From positions 467,713 through 520,014 of the forward strand of contig NZ_JADPJH010000011.1 of assembly GCF_023073315.1 (NCBI RefSeq): a DNA stretch of 52,302 nt, given 5' to 3'. The DNA is from Bradyrhizobium sp. 1. Lineage in GTDB: Bacteria > Pseudomonadota > Alphaproteobacteria > Rhizobiales > Xanthobacteraceae. A program made the position numbers and the translations under genes. Shown here in pieces: positions 46,128 through 52,302 of the stretch; the first letter of the stretch is position 1; every line of letters starts with the position of its first letter. The notes beneath the pieces are model-generated. The model had not been told where the DNA came from and made no database searches. It saw only the letters and a list, made by a program, of their open reading frames with translations.

Positions 46128-46220
46128 TCAGACCATCAGCTTCATCGCGATGGTCGCCGCCAGGATGACGATGATCTGGAGCAGGCGCTCTGTCGTGAAG
46201 ATGCGGTTGAAAGTGGTCAT
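46128..46220 (-). CDS. possible 30-residue membrane peptide
   Basis: Reads MTTFNRIFTTERLLQIIVIL and continues AATIAMKLMV, one membrane helix with a basic N-terminal side. A GGGG element precedes the ATG. It converges with cbbR, ending 11 bases from its stop. Too short for certainty; support is the strongly hydrophobic helix and codon choice. Confidence 0.42.
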   Translation of the reverse strand: MTTFNRIFTTERLLQIIVILAATIAMKLMV

Positions 46221-46343
46221 CGCTTGCCCCGGCCGACGTGGAAGAATGTCGATCGGCAAGTGCTAGCACATGCGCGCGGCCAGACAATTCCGGAGTTGCC
46301 CTGGGTTCTGTTCGCGCCGGACCGGCCGCGGAAGGACTGCATC

Positions 46344-47237
46344 TCATCCCCTCCCCGACAGACGCTCGACCCACCATGCAAGATCGCGGTCCGCGCCGGC
46401 CTCGAATCCGATGGACGGCACGCCCGCGGTCACGCTGCGCAGCCTGCGGACGTCGGCTGCAATGATCGGCTCGGCGTCGACGCCGGTGGCGATGATAGCG
46501 CCGAGCCGGATCAGATGTCGCGCCTTGAGGCGGTCGGCGACATGCTCGATCACGCTGCGCAGGCTGCGCGCTTCGCCGCTGGCGAGATTGACGGCGCCGG
46601 TCAGCTCGCTCTCGAGCACGGCCGCGATCATCTGCGCGAGATCGTCGACATAGATGAAGTCGCGGAGCTGCTCGCCATGCGAGCAGTCGAAACTTCGTCC
46701 TGCGCGCAGAATCCTGATCAGCGACGGGATGAGGCGCGCCGCCGGCTCGTGCGGACCGAACGGGAAGAACACGCGACCCCAGGCAGCACCAGCGGCAGTG
46801 TAACCCTCGGATGCCTCGAGTTTGGTTTGGCCGTACAGCGTCGTCGGACGGCAGTCGGTCGACTCCGCGCACGGACCGTCCTGCGGGCCGTATTCGAAGC
46901 AGCTTCCGATCCCGAGGATCCGGCGCGTGCCGCAGGCCCTGGCGCGCGCAAGCAGGTCGATGCTCGCCTCAGCCCAGAGCCGGTTGACGGGATCCTCGCG
47001 ATAACGCCCCGGCCGCGCTTCCCAGCCGAGATGCACGAGATGAGTCGGGCGCGATGTGAACAGCGCATCCGCCCGACCGGCTTCCGTGAGAAGATCAGCC
47101 GCATGCCAGGTGACGCCGGCCGTCGCCGGTTGCGGCGTGCGCGCGACGCCGTGCACCTCGAAGCCGCGTTCAAGCAGCGCCGGCACCAGCGCACGGCCGA
47201 TGAATCCGGATGCGCCTGTGACCAGCACCCGCTTCAT
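46344..47237 (-). CDS. NAD-dependent epimerase/dehydratase
   Basis: A 297-residue extended SDR sugar-nucleotide enzyme. Start VLVTGASGFIGRALVPALLERGFEVHG binds NAD; the active site is Y-G-Q-T-K in TTLYGQTKLEAS, with GSCFEYG supplying the Ser/Thr. The later GRVFFPFGPHE and DFIYVDDLAQMIAAVLE are typical. It overlaps the RmlC-like gene by 4 bases. Likely a 4-epimerase or 4-keto-reductase for a deoxysugar of lipopolysaccharide or another glycoconjugate. Confidence 0.9.
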   Translation of the reverse strand: MKRVLVTGASGFIGRALVPALLERGFEVHGVARTPQPATAGVTWHAADLLTEAGRADALFTSRPTHLVHLGWEARPGRYREDPVNRLWAEASIDLLARARACGTRRILGIGSCFEYGPQDGPCAESTDCRPTTLYGQTKLEASEGYTAAGAAWGRVFFPFGPHEPAARLIPSLIRILRAGRSFDCSHGEQLRDFIYVDDLAQMIAAVLESELTGAVNLASGEARSLRSVIEHVADRLKARHLIRLGAIIATGVDAEPIIAADVRRLRSVTAGVPSIGFEAGADRDLAWWVERLSGRG

Positions 47238-47758
47238 GCGAGATACGGCAGCGCGCGGTCGCGCGCGGACAGGATCGGATCGGCAAGCGGCCATCCGATC
47301 GCGAGTGACGGATCATCCCAGCGGATGCCGGCGGCACCTGGCGCATCATAAGGCGCATCGATGAAGTACATCAGCTCGGTGCGCTCTGCGAGCGTCTGGA
47401 AGCCATGTGCGCATCCGGCGGGAATGAACACGGCGTTGCGACGATCGGCGGCGAGTTCGACCGAGCACCATTGTCCGTAGGTCGGCAGCGTTCGGCGCAG
47501 GTCCACGATCACGTCGAAGGCGCGGCCGGCAACGCAGCGCACCAGCTTGGCCTCCAGCCGTCCCGCCTGATAGTGCAAGCCGCGCAAGGTGCCGGCGCGT
47601 TCATTGTAGGACAGGCCGTGCTGCGCGAAATGCGTCGGAAGTCCCAGCGCGACGAACGCTTCAGCGTCGAACAGCCGTGCGAAGAATCCGCGCGCGTCCG
47701 CCTCGGGCTCGATCCCGATTTCCAGGACACCTGGCAACGCCAATGGCGTGAACTTCAT
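47234..47758 (-). CDS. dTDP-4-dehydrorhamnose 3,5-epimerase family protein
   Basis: A 174-residue cupin of the RmlC family. The catalytic His lies in AGTLRGLHYQ, followed by KLVRCVAGRAFDVIVDLRR and PAGCAHGFQTL. The expected Tyr is probably in FIDAPYD. RmlC-like enzymes epimerise C3 and/or C5 of 4-keto-6-deoxy sugars. GGGAG lies before the ATG. Coupled with the dehydratase gene and divergent from the methyltransferase gene with 133 bases between. Confidence 0.9.
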   Translation of the reverse strand: MKFTPLALPGVLEIGIEPEADARGFFARLFDAEAFVALGLPTHFAQHGLSYNERAGTLRGLHYQAGRLEAKLVRCVAGRAFDVIVDLRRTLPTYGQWCSVELAADRRNAVFIPAGCAHGFQTLAERTELMYFIDAPYDAPGAAGIRWDDPSLAIGWPLADPILSARDRALPYLA

Positions 47759-47891
47759 GTCAGGCACTCCCACCCGAACACCCCTGCTGAATTCGTTTTT
47801 CGTTTGCATCGCGTGTGGCGATGTCGGAACTTCTGTGGCTCCGGAGGAATCACTAGCAGCCGACGCAGAGCGGCACAACAAGGCGCCCGCC

Positions 47892-49124
47892 ATGGCCAGG
47901 CATCGATGCCGGTTCTGCACCGAGGGGCTCGACGAGACCTTCGTCGATCTCGGCCTCTCGCCTTTGGCAAACTCCTTTATCCCGCCGGAGTGGGCGGACG
48001 CCGCCGAGCCGACCTATCCACTGCATGCCCTTGCGTGCCGTGCCTGCGGACTGGTCCAGCTTCCACAGTTCGAACCTGCGGCCAACATCTTCGACCAATA
48101 TCTCTATTACTCCTCCTATTCCGAGAGCTGGCTGCGGCACGCCGAGGCCTATGCCGCGGAGATGATTGCGCGCGCCAAGCTTGGCGCGGAATCCGAGGTG
48201 ATCGAGATCGCGAGCAATGACGGATATCTCCTGCAATATTTTCAGCGCGCCGGCATCCGTGCGCTCGGTGTCGAGCCCGCAAGCGGCCCTGCGGCGACTG
48301 CTATCGCGAAGGGCATCCAGACCAGGACCTGCTATTTTGGACGCGATACGGCGATCGCACTGAGAGCCGAAGGCCGCCGGCCCGACCTGATCGTCGCCAA
48401 CAACGTGCTGCCGCACGTCCCCGATATCAACGACTTCGTCGCGGGCCTGCGCATTCTCCTGCCCGAGACCGGACGCGTGACCCTGGAGCTTCCGCATCTG
48501 TTGCATCTGATCGAGGGGATCCAGTTCGACACGATCTATCACGAGCATCTGTCGTACTTCTCGCTCGCGACCCTTCAGACGGTGTTTCGTGCGCATGCCT
48601 TGCGCGTCTTCGATGCGGATGAGCTGCCGACGCATGGCGGTTCGCTGCGTCTGCACGTCTGCACTGAAGCTTCGTCTCAACAGCCCTCGCCCGCGCTCGA
48701 TGGATTGCAACGCCGCGAAGCGGCAGCGGGCCTCGACCAACCTGCGACCTGGCGTGGTTTTCGGGAGAAGGTTGCGGCGAAGCGCGAGATGATCCGTGAT
48801 TTCCTCGTCACGGCACGGCGCGCCGGCAAGACGGTGCTGGCCTATGGCGCGCCGGCGAAGGGCAACACGCTGCTCAATTATTGCGGCATCACGCGCGAAT
48901 TGATTCCGTTCACCGTGGACCGCAATCCTCACAAGCAGGGCCTGCTGCTGCCGGGAACGCATCTGCCGGTCCGTGATCCCACAGCCCTCGTCGCGGCCAG
49001 GCCCGATTACGTCTTCATCCTGCCGTGGAATCTGAAGGACGAGATCATCGCCCAGCTGGCGGAGGTTCGCACCTGGGGCGGGCAGTTCGTCGCGCCCGCG
49101 CCCGACCTGACGATCGTATCGTGA
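47892..49124 (+). CDS. sugar C-methyltransferase (class I SAM-dependent)
   Basis: A 410-residue three-part enzyme: N-terminal zinc domain with CRFC...CRAC (residues 5-60), central SAM-binding fold (VIEIASNDGYLLQYF, DLIVANNVLPHV, YHEHLSYFS), and C-terminal domain (VLAYGAPAKGNTLLNYCGI, FTVDRNPHKQG). This is the TylC3/NovU type that methylates C3 of 4-keto-deoxysugars. The ATG at 47892 begins the zinc domain. With the neighbouring epimerase and RmlC-like genes this implies a branched-chain deoxysugar. Confidence 0.9.
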   Translation: MARHRCRFCTEGLDETFVDLGLSPLANSFIPPEWADAAEPTYPLHALACRACGLVQLPQFEPAANIFDQYLYYSSYSESWLRHAEAYAAEMIARAKLGAESEVIEIASNDGYLLQYFQRAGIRALGVEPASGPAATAIAKGIQTRTCYFGRDTAIALRAEGRRPDLIVANNVLPHVPDINDFVAGLRILLPETGRVTLELPHLLHLIEGIQFDTIYHEHLSYFSLATLQTVFRAHALRVFDADELPTHGGSLRLHVCTEASSQQPSPALDGLQRREAAAGLDQPATWRGFREKVAAKREMIRDFLVTARRAGKTVLAYGAPAKGNTLLNYCGITRELIPFTVDRNPHKQGLLLPGTHLPVRDPTALVAARPDYVFILPWNLKDEIIAQLAEVRTWGGQFVAPAPDLTIVS

Positions 49125-49138
49125 GCGATGGTTAACGA

Positions 49139-49348
49139 TCAGGCCGCGAGCGGCGCGACATAGTCCATGCGCGCGTTGAAATAGGCTTCCAGCTCCGACA
49201 GCGCACGGTCTTCCCATTCCCTCGCCTGCTCCAACAGCGACCAGCTCTGGCCCGGGCGGAACGTAGCGGTCTGGCGATAGAGCGATGCGATGCCGCGATA
49301 GCGGCGCACATTCTCCAGGATGGCGTGACCACTCATTTGGCCGTTCAT
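49139..49348 (-). CDS. small hypothetical protein, 69 residues (paralogue of 32683-32895)
   Basis: Starts MNGQMSGHAILENVRRYRGI and shares ENVRRYRxIASLxRQ, RPxQxWxLLxQA and ALxELxAxF with the protein at 32683-32895. Helical and cytosolic, no known domain. GAGGGAG lies 11 bases before the ATG. It converges with the methyltransferase gene. Two copies in one 52-kb window suggest a multigene family. Confidence 0.72.
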   Translation of the reverse strand: MNGQMSGHAILENVRRYRGIASLYRQTATFRPGQSWSLLEQAREWEDRALSELEAYFNARMDYVAPLAA

Positions 49349-49486
49349 GTTGAGAAACTCCCTCGTCCTTCCTGTGAGGGAACTTGCAGCCAAATCTTTT
49401 TCGAAAAGTTAGCGTCGCGCAGCAGCTGCGCGGATGGTTGCCGGACTGTTGCGCGCGGGCAACGTCACCAGTCGCGCGTCGCTGAT

Positions 49487-49906
49487 TTATTGCGAATTCG
49501 TTGCCGCGCTTTCGCCCGAAGGCTTCAGCCCGCCGCGGCTGACGATCGTCATCGTCTCGCGGCAGAGATCGGCAAGTCCGATCAGCAGCACGGCAATGAT
49601 GCAGAACAGGTTGACGGAATCCGCGCCTGCACTGTTCAATGGCGTGAACTGGAAGAACGGCGGGATGAACGCCCACCACACCAGCGGAATGGTGAGCAGC
49701 GCGGCGAACGCCGCCGCCGGCGCGCCGGCGACGAATCCGAGCACGAACAGGCTGGGCAGGAACGCCGCGAAATAGAGTTTTGCGCCGAGCGCGACGCAGA
49801 CGCCCTGAAGCGCACCCGACACTCCGACGACGACTAGCCCAAGCAGAAACGCCTGCCACGACCATGGCCGTACCCGCGGTACGCCAAACAGTCCCGCACG
49901 CCTCAT
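49487..49906 (-). CDS. DUF4118-like four-helix membrane protein
   Basis: A 139-residue integral membrane protein. Its helices (SWQAFLLGLVVVGVSGALQG; LYFAAFLPSLFVLGFVAG; PAAAFAALLTIPLVWWAFIPP; SVNLFCIIAVLLIGLADL) follow the DUF4118 pattern usually seen as the sensor part of KdpD-type histidine kinases, but no kinase follows. GGGGGAGG before the ATG gives good start support. It may be a stand-alone sensor part or partner. Confidence 0.7.
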   Translation of the reverse strand: MRRAGLFGVPRVRPWSWQAFLLGLVVVGVSGALQGVCVALGAKLYFAAFLPSLFVLGFVAGAPAAAFAALLTIPLVWWAFIPPFFQFTPLNSAGADSVNLFCIIAVLLIGLADLCRETMTIVSRGGLKPSGESAATNSQ

Positions 49907-50046
49907 CAGCCTCCCCCTGCCGCTCGTTAACCGAGCCCGCTTGCGACCAAAGTACTACAGCGGCAGGGAAACCGCGAGATGGAAATCGCGCGGTTCGGGG
50001 CTGCGTATGCAGGGCTTGGTAAACAGCCGGGGGCACAATTGTACCG

Positions 50047-51240
50047 CTACTCGGTGGCGGCATAGAGCAAGCCCGCAACGGGCAGGGCAAGGCCAATGGC
50101 CGATGCCAGCGCCCAGCCGCCTTGTGCAAAAGCCCAGGCGCCAACCGCGGAGCCGGCAGCGCCGGCCGCGAAGAACGTCGCCATATAGAGCCCGTTGAGG
50201 CGGCTGCGATGCTCGTGCCCGAGCGCGAAAATGGCCCGGAAGCCGAGCACGACGTTGCCTTGCACGCCAATGTCGATGGCGATCGCGGCCACGACCAGAA
50301 AGGCGAGGTTCAGCATCGATCCGGCCGGACCGATATAGGTCACGAGGAAGCCGGCGGCCGCGAGCAGCATCGCAACCAGCGTCGCGATCCGGCTATGGCC
50401 GCGATCGGCGAGCCGTCCCGCGATCGGAGCCGCGAACACGCCGGCGACGCCGGCCAGCGCAAACAGCGCGATGCCGCGCTGGGAGAAGCCGAACACATCG
50501 GCGAGCTGGAGCGGCGCCACCGTCCAGAACAGGGTGAAGCAACCGAACAGGCTGGCCTGGTAGAGCGCGCGGCGCCGGAGCAGCGGCGTGGTCCGGGCCA
50601 GATGCGGCATCGACAGCAGCAGCGTGCCGTAATGCATGCGCGCAACGGGGTTGCGCTTCGGCAGCGTGATCCGGAGCACCGTCGCCAGCACGATCATGAG
50701 CGCAGCGGAGCCGAAGAACACCGCATGCCACGACGACGCCGCGGTGACGAAGCTCGACACCGGCCGCGCCAGCATGATGCCGAGCATCAGGCCGGTCGAG
50801 ACGTTGCCGACGACGCGGCCGCGGATGGCTTCCGGCGCCAGATGCGCCGCGTAGGGAATGATGATCTGCACCGCGACCGAGCCGAGCCCGACGAATAGCG
50901 CCGCGATCAGGAACGGCAGCGCATGGGTGGCAAATCCCGCGGCGAGCAGCGCGGCTGCGCCAAGCATGATGACCGAACAGATCAGCGTGCGGTTCTCGAT
51001 GAGGTCGCCGAGCGGCACGATAAACAGAAGCCCGACGCCGTAACCGATCTGCGTCATGGTCACGATCAACCCCGCCGCTTCATGCGACAGGCCGAGCGCG
51101 GCGCTGATCGGGGCGATCAGCGGCTGGGCGTAGTAGATGTTGGCGGCGGCCATGCCACAGGCCGCGGCCAGCACGAAGGTCAGTCGCTGCGACACCGCAT
51201 CCGGTTCGGGTGCGGTGTCGATCGTGGCATTCATCGTCAT
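50047..51240 (-). CDS. MFS transporter, 12-helix, TetR-linked
   Basis: A 397-residue major facilitator. The N-terminus shows ANIYYAQPLIAPISAALGLS and GYGVGLLFIVPLGDLIENR (loop 2-3 motif); the second half starts near YQASLFGCFTLFWTVAPLQL. The pattern fits the YnfM/arabinose-efflux-like group of exporters. It lies 54 bases after the TetR gene and an operator copy sits 23 bases before its start, so it is probably the pump repressed by that regulator. Confidence 0.9.
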   Translation of the reverse strand: MTMNATIDTAPEPDAVSQRLTFVLAAACGMAAANIYYAQPLIAPISAALGLSHEAAGLIVTMTQIGYGVGLLFIVPLGDLIENRTLICSVIMLGAAALLAAGFATHALPFLIAALFVGLGSVAVQIIIPYAAHLAPEAIRGRVVGNVSTGLMLGIMLARPVSSFVTAASSWHAVFFGSAALMIVLATVLRITLPKRNPVARMHYGTLLLSMPHLARTTPLLRRRALYQASLFGCFTLFWTVAPLQLADVFGFSQRGIALFALAGVAGVFAAPIAGRLADRGHSRIATLVAMLLAAAGFLVTYIGPAGSMLNLAFLVVAAIAIDIGVQGNVVLGFRAIFALGHEHRSRLNGLYMATFFAAGAAGSAVGAWAFAQGGWALASAIGLALPVAGLLYAATE

Positions 51241-51263
51241 TTTAATGCAGTCTCCGATAGATC

Positions 51264-51279
51264 GGGAACATTCGTTCCC
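51264..51279. promoter_or_regulatory. TetR operator copy 1
   Basis: GGGAACATTCGTTCCC, a palindrome with perfect 6-base arms between the TetR gene end and the MFS start. It matches the site at 51925-51940 with the same arm spacing. Confidence 0.65.
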
Positions 51280-51294
51280 TAATAGGACAAGAGT

Positions 51295-51912
51295 TCAGGC
51301 GAGCAGTTTCATCGCGACGCTGGCCAAGCGCTCGCCGTCGAGCGGCAGGCGCGCCTTGCCGACTACGCGCAGGCCTTGCGTGATGCAGATCATCAGCCGC
51401 GCGGTATCATCGGCCTCGACATGTTCAGGAATCGAGCCGTCAGCCTGGCCCTCGCGGATGAGGCCGGCGATGAAGCTCTCGTTGGTCTCGAGCTGCGCGG
51501 ACACACGCGCGCGGATCACCGGATCGACCGCCGACAGCTCGACCGCGCTGCCGACCACCAGACAGCCGCGGCGGCCCTCGATGCCCTGGGAGTGCTCGAC
51601 GTAGGACAGCAGCACGTTGCGCAACCGGTCGCGGCCGTTTTTGCCGCGCCCAGCGGCGCTGCGAGTCTGCTCCTGGCGCAGCGCAACGTAGCGCTCGAAA
51701 GCGGCGAGGAACACGGCCTGCTTGTCGCGAAACGCCTTGTAGACGCTGCCGGTGGCCAGCCGCATTGCGGCGGTAAGGTCGCCGATCGAGGTCGCATGAT
51801 AGCCGCGCTCACGAAATACCCGCAGGGCGCGGTCGAGCGCGGTGTCCATGTCGAACTCGCGGGGACGACCGGGCGGACGGGCCGGTTGCGACAGGCGGGC
51901 GGCTTTTTGCAT
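51295..51912 (-). CDS. TetR/AcrR-family repressor
   Basis: A 205-residue regulator. HTH: ALRVFRERGYHATSIGDLTAAMRLATGSVYKAFRDKQAVF (about residues 32-70), followed by the helical ligand domain with GCLVVGSAVELS, typical of the AcuR/NemR-like subgroup with a conserved Cys. The ATG at 51912 is preferred because the operator lies directly before it; there is no strong ribosome site. It lies upstream of the MFS gene in the same direction. Confidence 0.88.
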   Translation of the reverse strand: MQKAARLSQPARPPGRPREFDMDTALDRALRVFRERGYHATSIGDLTAAMRLATGSVYKAFRDKQAVFLAAFERYVALRQEQTRSAAGRGKNGRDRLRNVLLSYVEHSQGIEGRRGCLVVGSAVELSAVDPVIRARVSAQLETNESFIAGLIREGQADGSIPEHVEADDTARLMICITQGLRVVGKARLPLDGERLASVAMKLLA

Positions 51913-51924
51913 TGCGGTATAATA

Positions 51925-51940
51925 GGGAATGATCGTTTCC
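51925..51940. promoter_or_regulatory. TetR operator copy 2
   Basis: GGGAATGATCGTTTCC, 12 bases before the TetR start and sharing GGGAAYGAWYGTTYCC with copy 1 (read on the opposite strand), so the repressor likely controls both itself and the pump. Confidence 0.65.
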
Positions 51941-51990
51941 AAATAAAGACACGGAGTTGTGAATGGGGAGCGGATAAGCACAATTGCTGG

Positions 51991-52130
51991 CCCCGTGTTC
52001 CGGACGCGCTGCAACGCGCAGCGTTGCTGCGCAGAGCCGGGACCCAGATGGCGGCACGGATCGCTCGGAGACACGGGCCCCGGCTCAGCAGCGCACCGTC
52101 GAAGGGACCCCGCGCTGCGTCCGGGGCACG
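51991..52130. repeat. intergenic inverted-repeat element
   Basis: The 390 bases after the TetR start (51913-52302) hold no supportable gene. This stretch begins CCCCGTGTTCCGGACGCG and ends GCGTCCGGGGCACG, imperfect inverted ends around internal palindromes (GCAACGCGCAGCGTTGC). It resembles a dispersed non-coding element of Bradyrhizobium genomes, from memory. Confidence 0.6.
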
Positions 52131-52160
52131 AGAGCGGAGTGGAGCGCGCGTTCTCTCAAC

Positions 52161-52250
52161 GCCGTCATTGCGAGGAGCCCTTGCGATGAAGCAATCCAGA
52201 GTCTTTCCGCGGAGGGATTCTGGATTGCTTCGCTGCGCTCGCAGTGACGG
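52161..52250. repeat. REP-like palindromic element
   Basis: Outer arms CCGTCATTGCGAG (52162-52174) and CTCGCAGTGACGG (52238-52250, one mismatch) and inner arms GAAGCAATCCAGA (52188-52200) and TCTGGATTGCTTC (52219-52231). This 'CGTCATTGCGAGGAG...' element is widely dispersed in rhizobial genomes; here it sits beside the previous element as a mosaic. Confidence 0.7.
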
Positions 52251-52302
52251 AGTATGAAGCGGCAGCGTCGCTCTTCCAATTCGCACTTCAACTTGCAGAC
52301 AC

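Noticed and set aside
47853..50270. 805-residue frame running opposite the methyltransferase and through the DUF4118-like region
   Set aside because: It crosses several genes with clear family motifs and has no domain of its own.
51991..52250. Terminal palindromes considered as an insertion sequence end
   Set aside because: No transposase frame and the arms fit dispersed non-coding repeats better.

Overview
The window reads as chromosomal DNA of a Bradyrhizobium-type alphaproteobacterium (Nitrobacteraceae). The basis is high GC coding sequence, a form IC cbbFPTALSXE Calvin operon with divergent cbbR, many small hydrophilic proteins of the kind common in this family, and intergenic palindromic repeats typical of these genomes. 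I see no tRNA, rRNA, CRISPR array, insertion sequence or phage gene.

Layout. (1) 0-8.7 kb: aldo/keto reductase, Tat-exported PhoD phosphatase, a small secreted protein with a striking 5' hairpin, a nitronate-monooxygenase-like enzyme, a short-chain dehydrogenase divergent from an HxlR regulator, and an emrAB-type efflux pair. (2) 8.7-27.3 kb: a stress island of small proteins, PRC-barrel, TPP-dependent oxidase/decarboxylase, two DUF4142 proteins, a SDR, PAP2 and DUF3147 membrane proteins, then a 2,095-residue soluble hybrid histidine kinase with eleven 92-residue HAMP-type repeats, followed 14 bases later by a REC-PAS-HWE kinase. Eight transcription units here are preceded by GGAAC-N16/17-NGTT, the promoter signature of the alphaproteobacterial general stress sigma factor EcfG; a ninth is an imperfect match. 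A separate divergent promoter carries a GAAC-N7-GAAC LexA-type box. (3) 27.3-36.1 kb: secreted protein, DegP/HtrA protease, an orphan amino-acid binding protein divergent from a GntR regulator and a FAD oxidoreductase, and an operon of a FIST sensor with a PAS-GGDEF-EAL protein. (4) 36.3-46.1 kb: the Calvin cycle operon (cbbF, P, T, A, L, S, X, E) and cbbR. (5) 46.1-52.3 kb: a possible 30-residue membrane peptide, a small sugar-modification cluster (epimerase/dehydratase, RmlC-like epimerase, C-methyltransferase), a DUF4118-like membrane protein, and a TetR-MFS pair carrying two copies of one operator, ending in mosaic intergenic repeats.

How it works together. The Calvin genes form one tightly spaced operon under CbbR; a terminator-like hairpin between cbbS and cbbX could set RuBisCO made in excess of its activase. 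The stress island appears to be one regulon spread over many short transcription units. Its most interesting member is the kinase pair: HWE-family kinases are known inputs to the PhyR-NepR-EcfG pathway, so a kinase pair that itself sits behind an EcfG-type promoter suggests a feedback loop. That link is inference from sequence.
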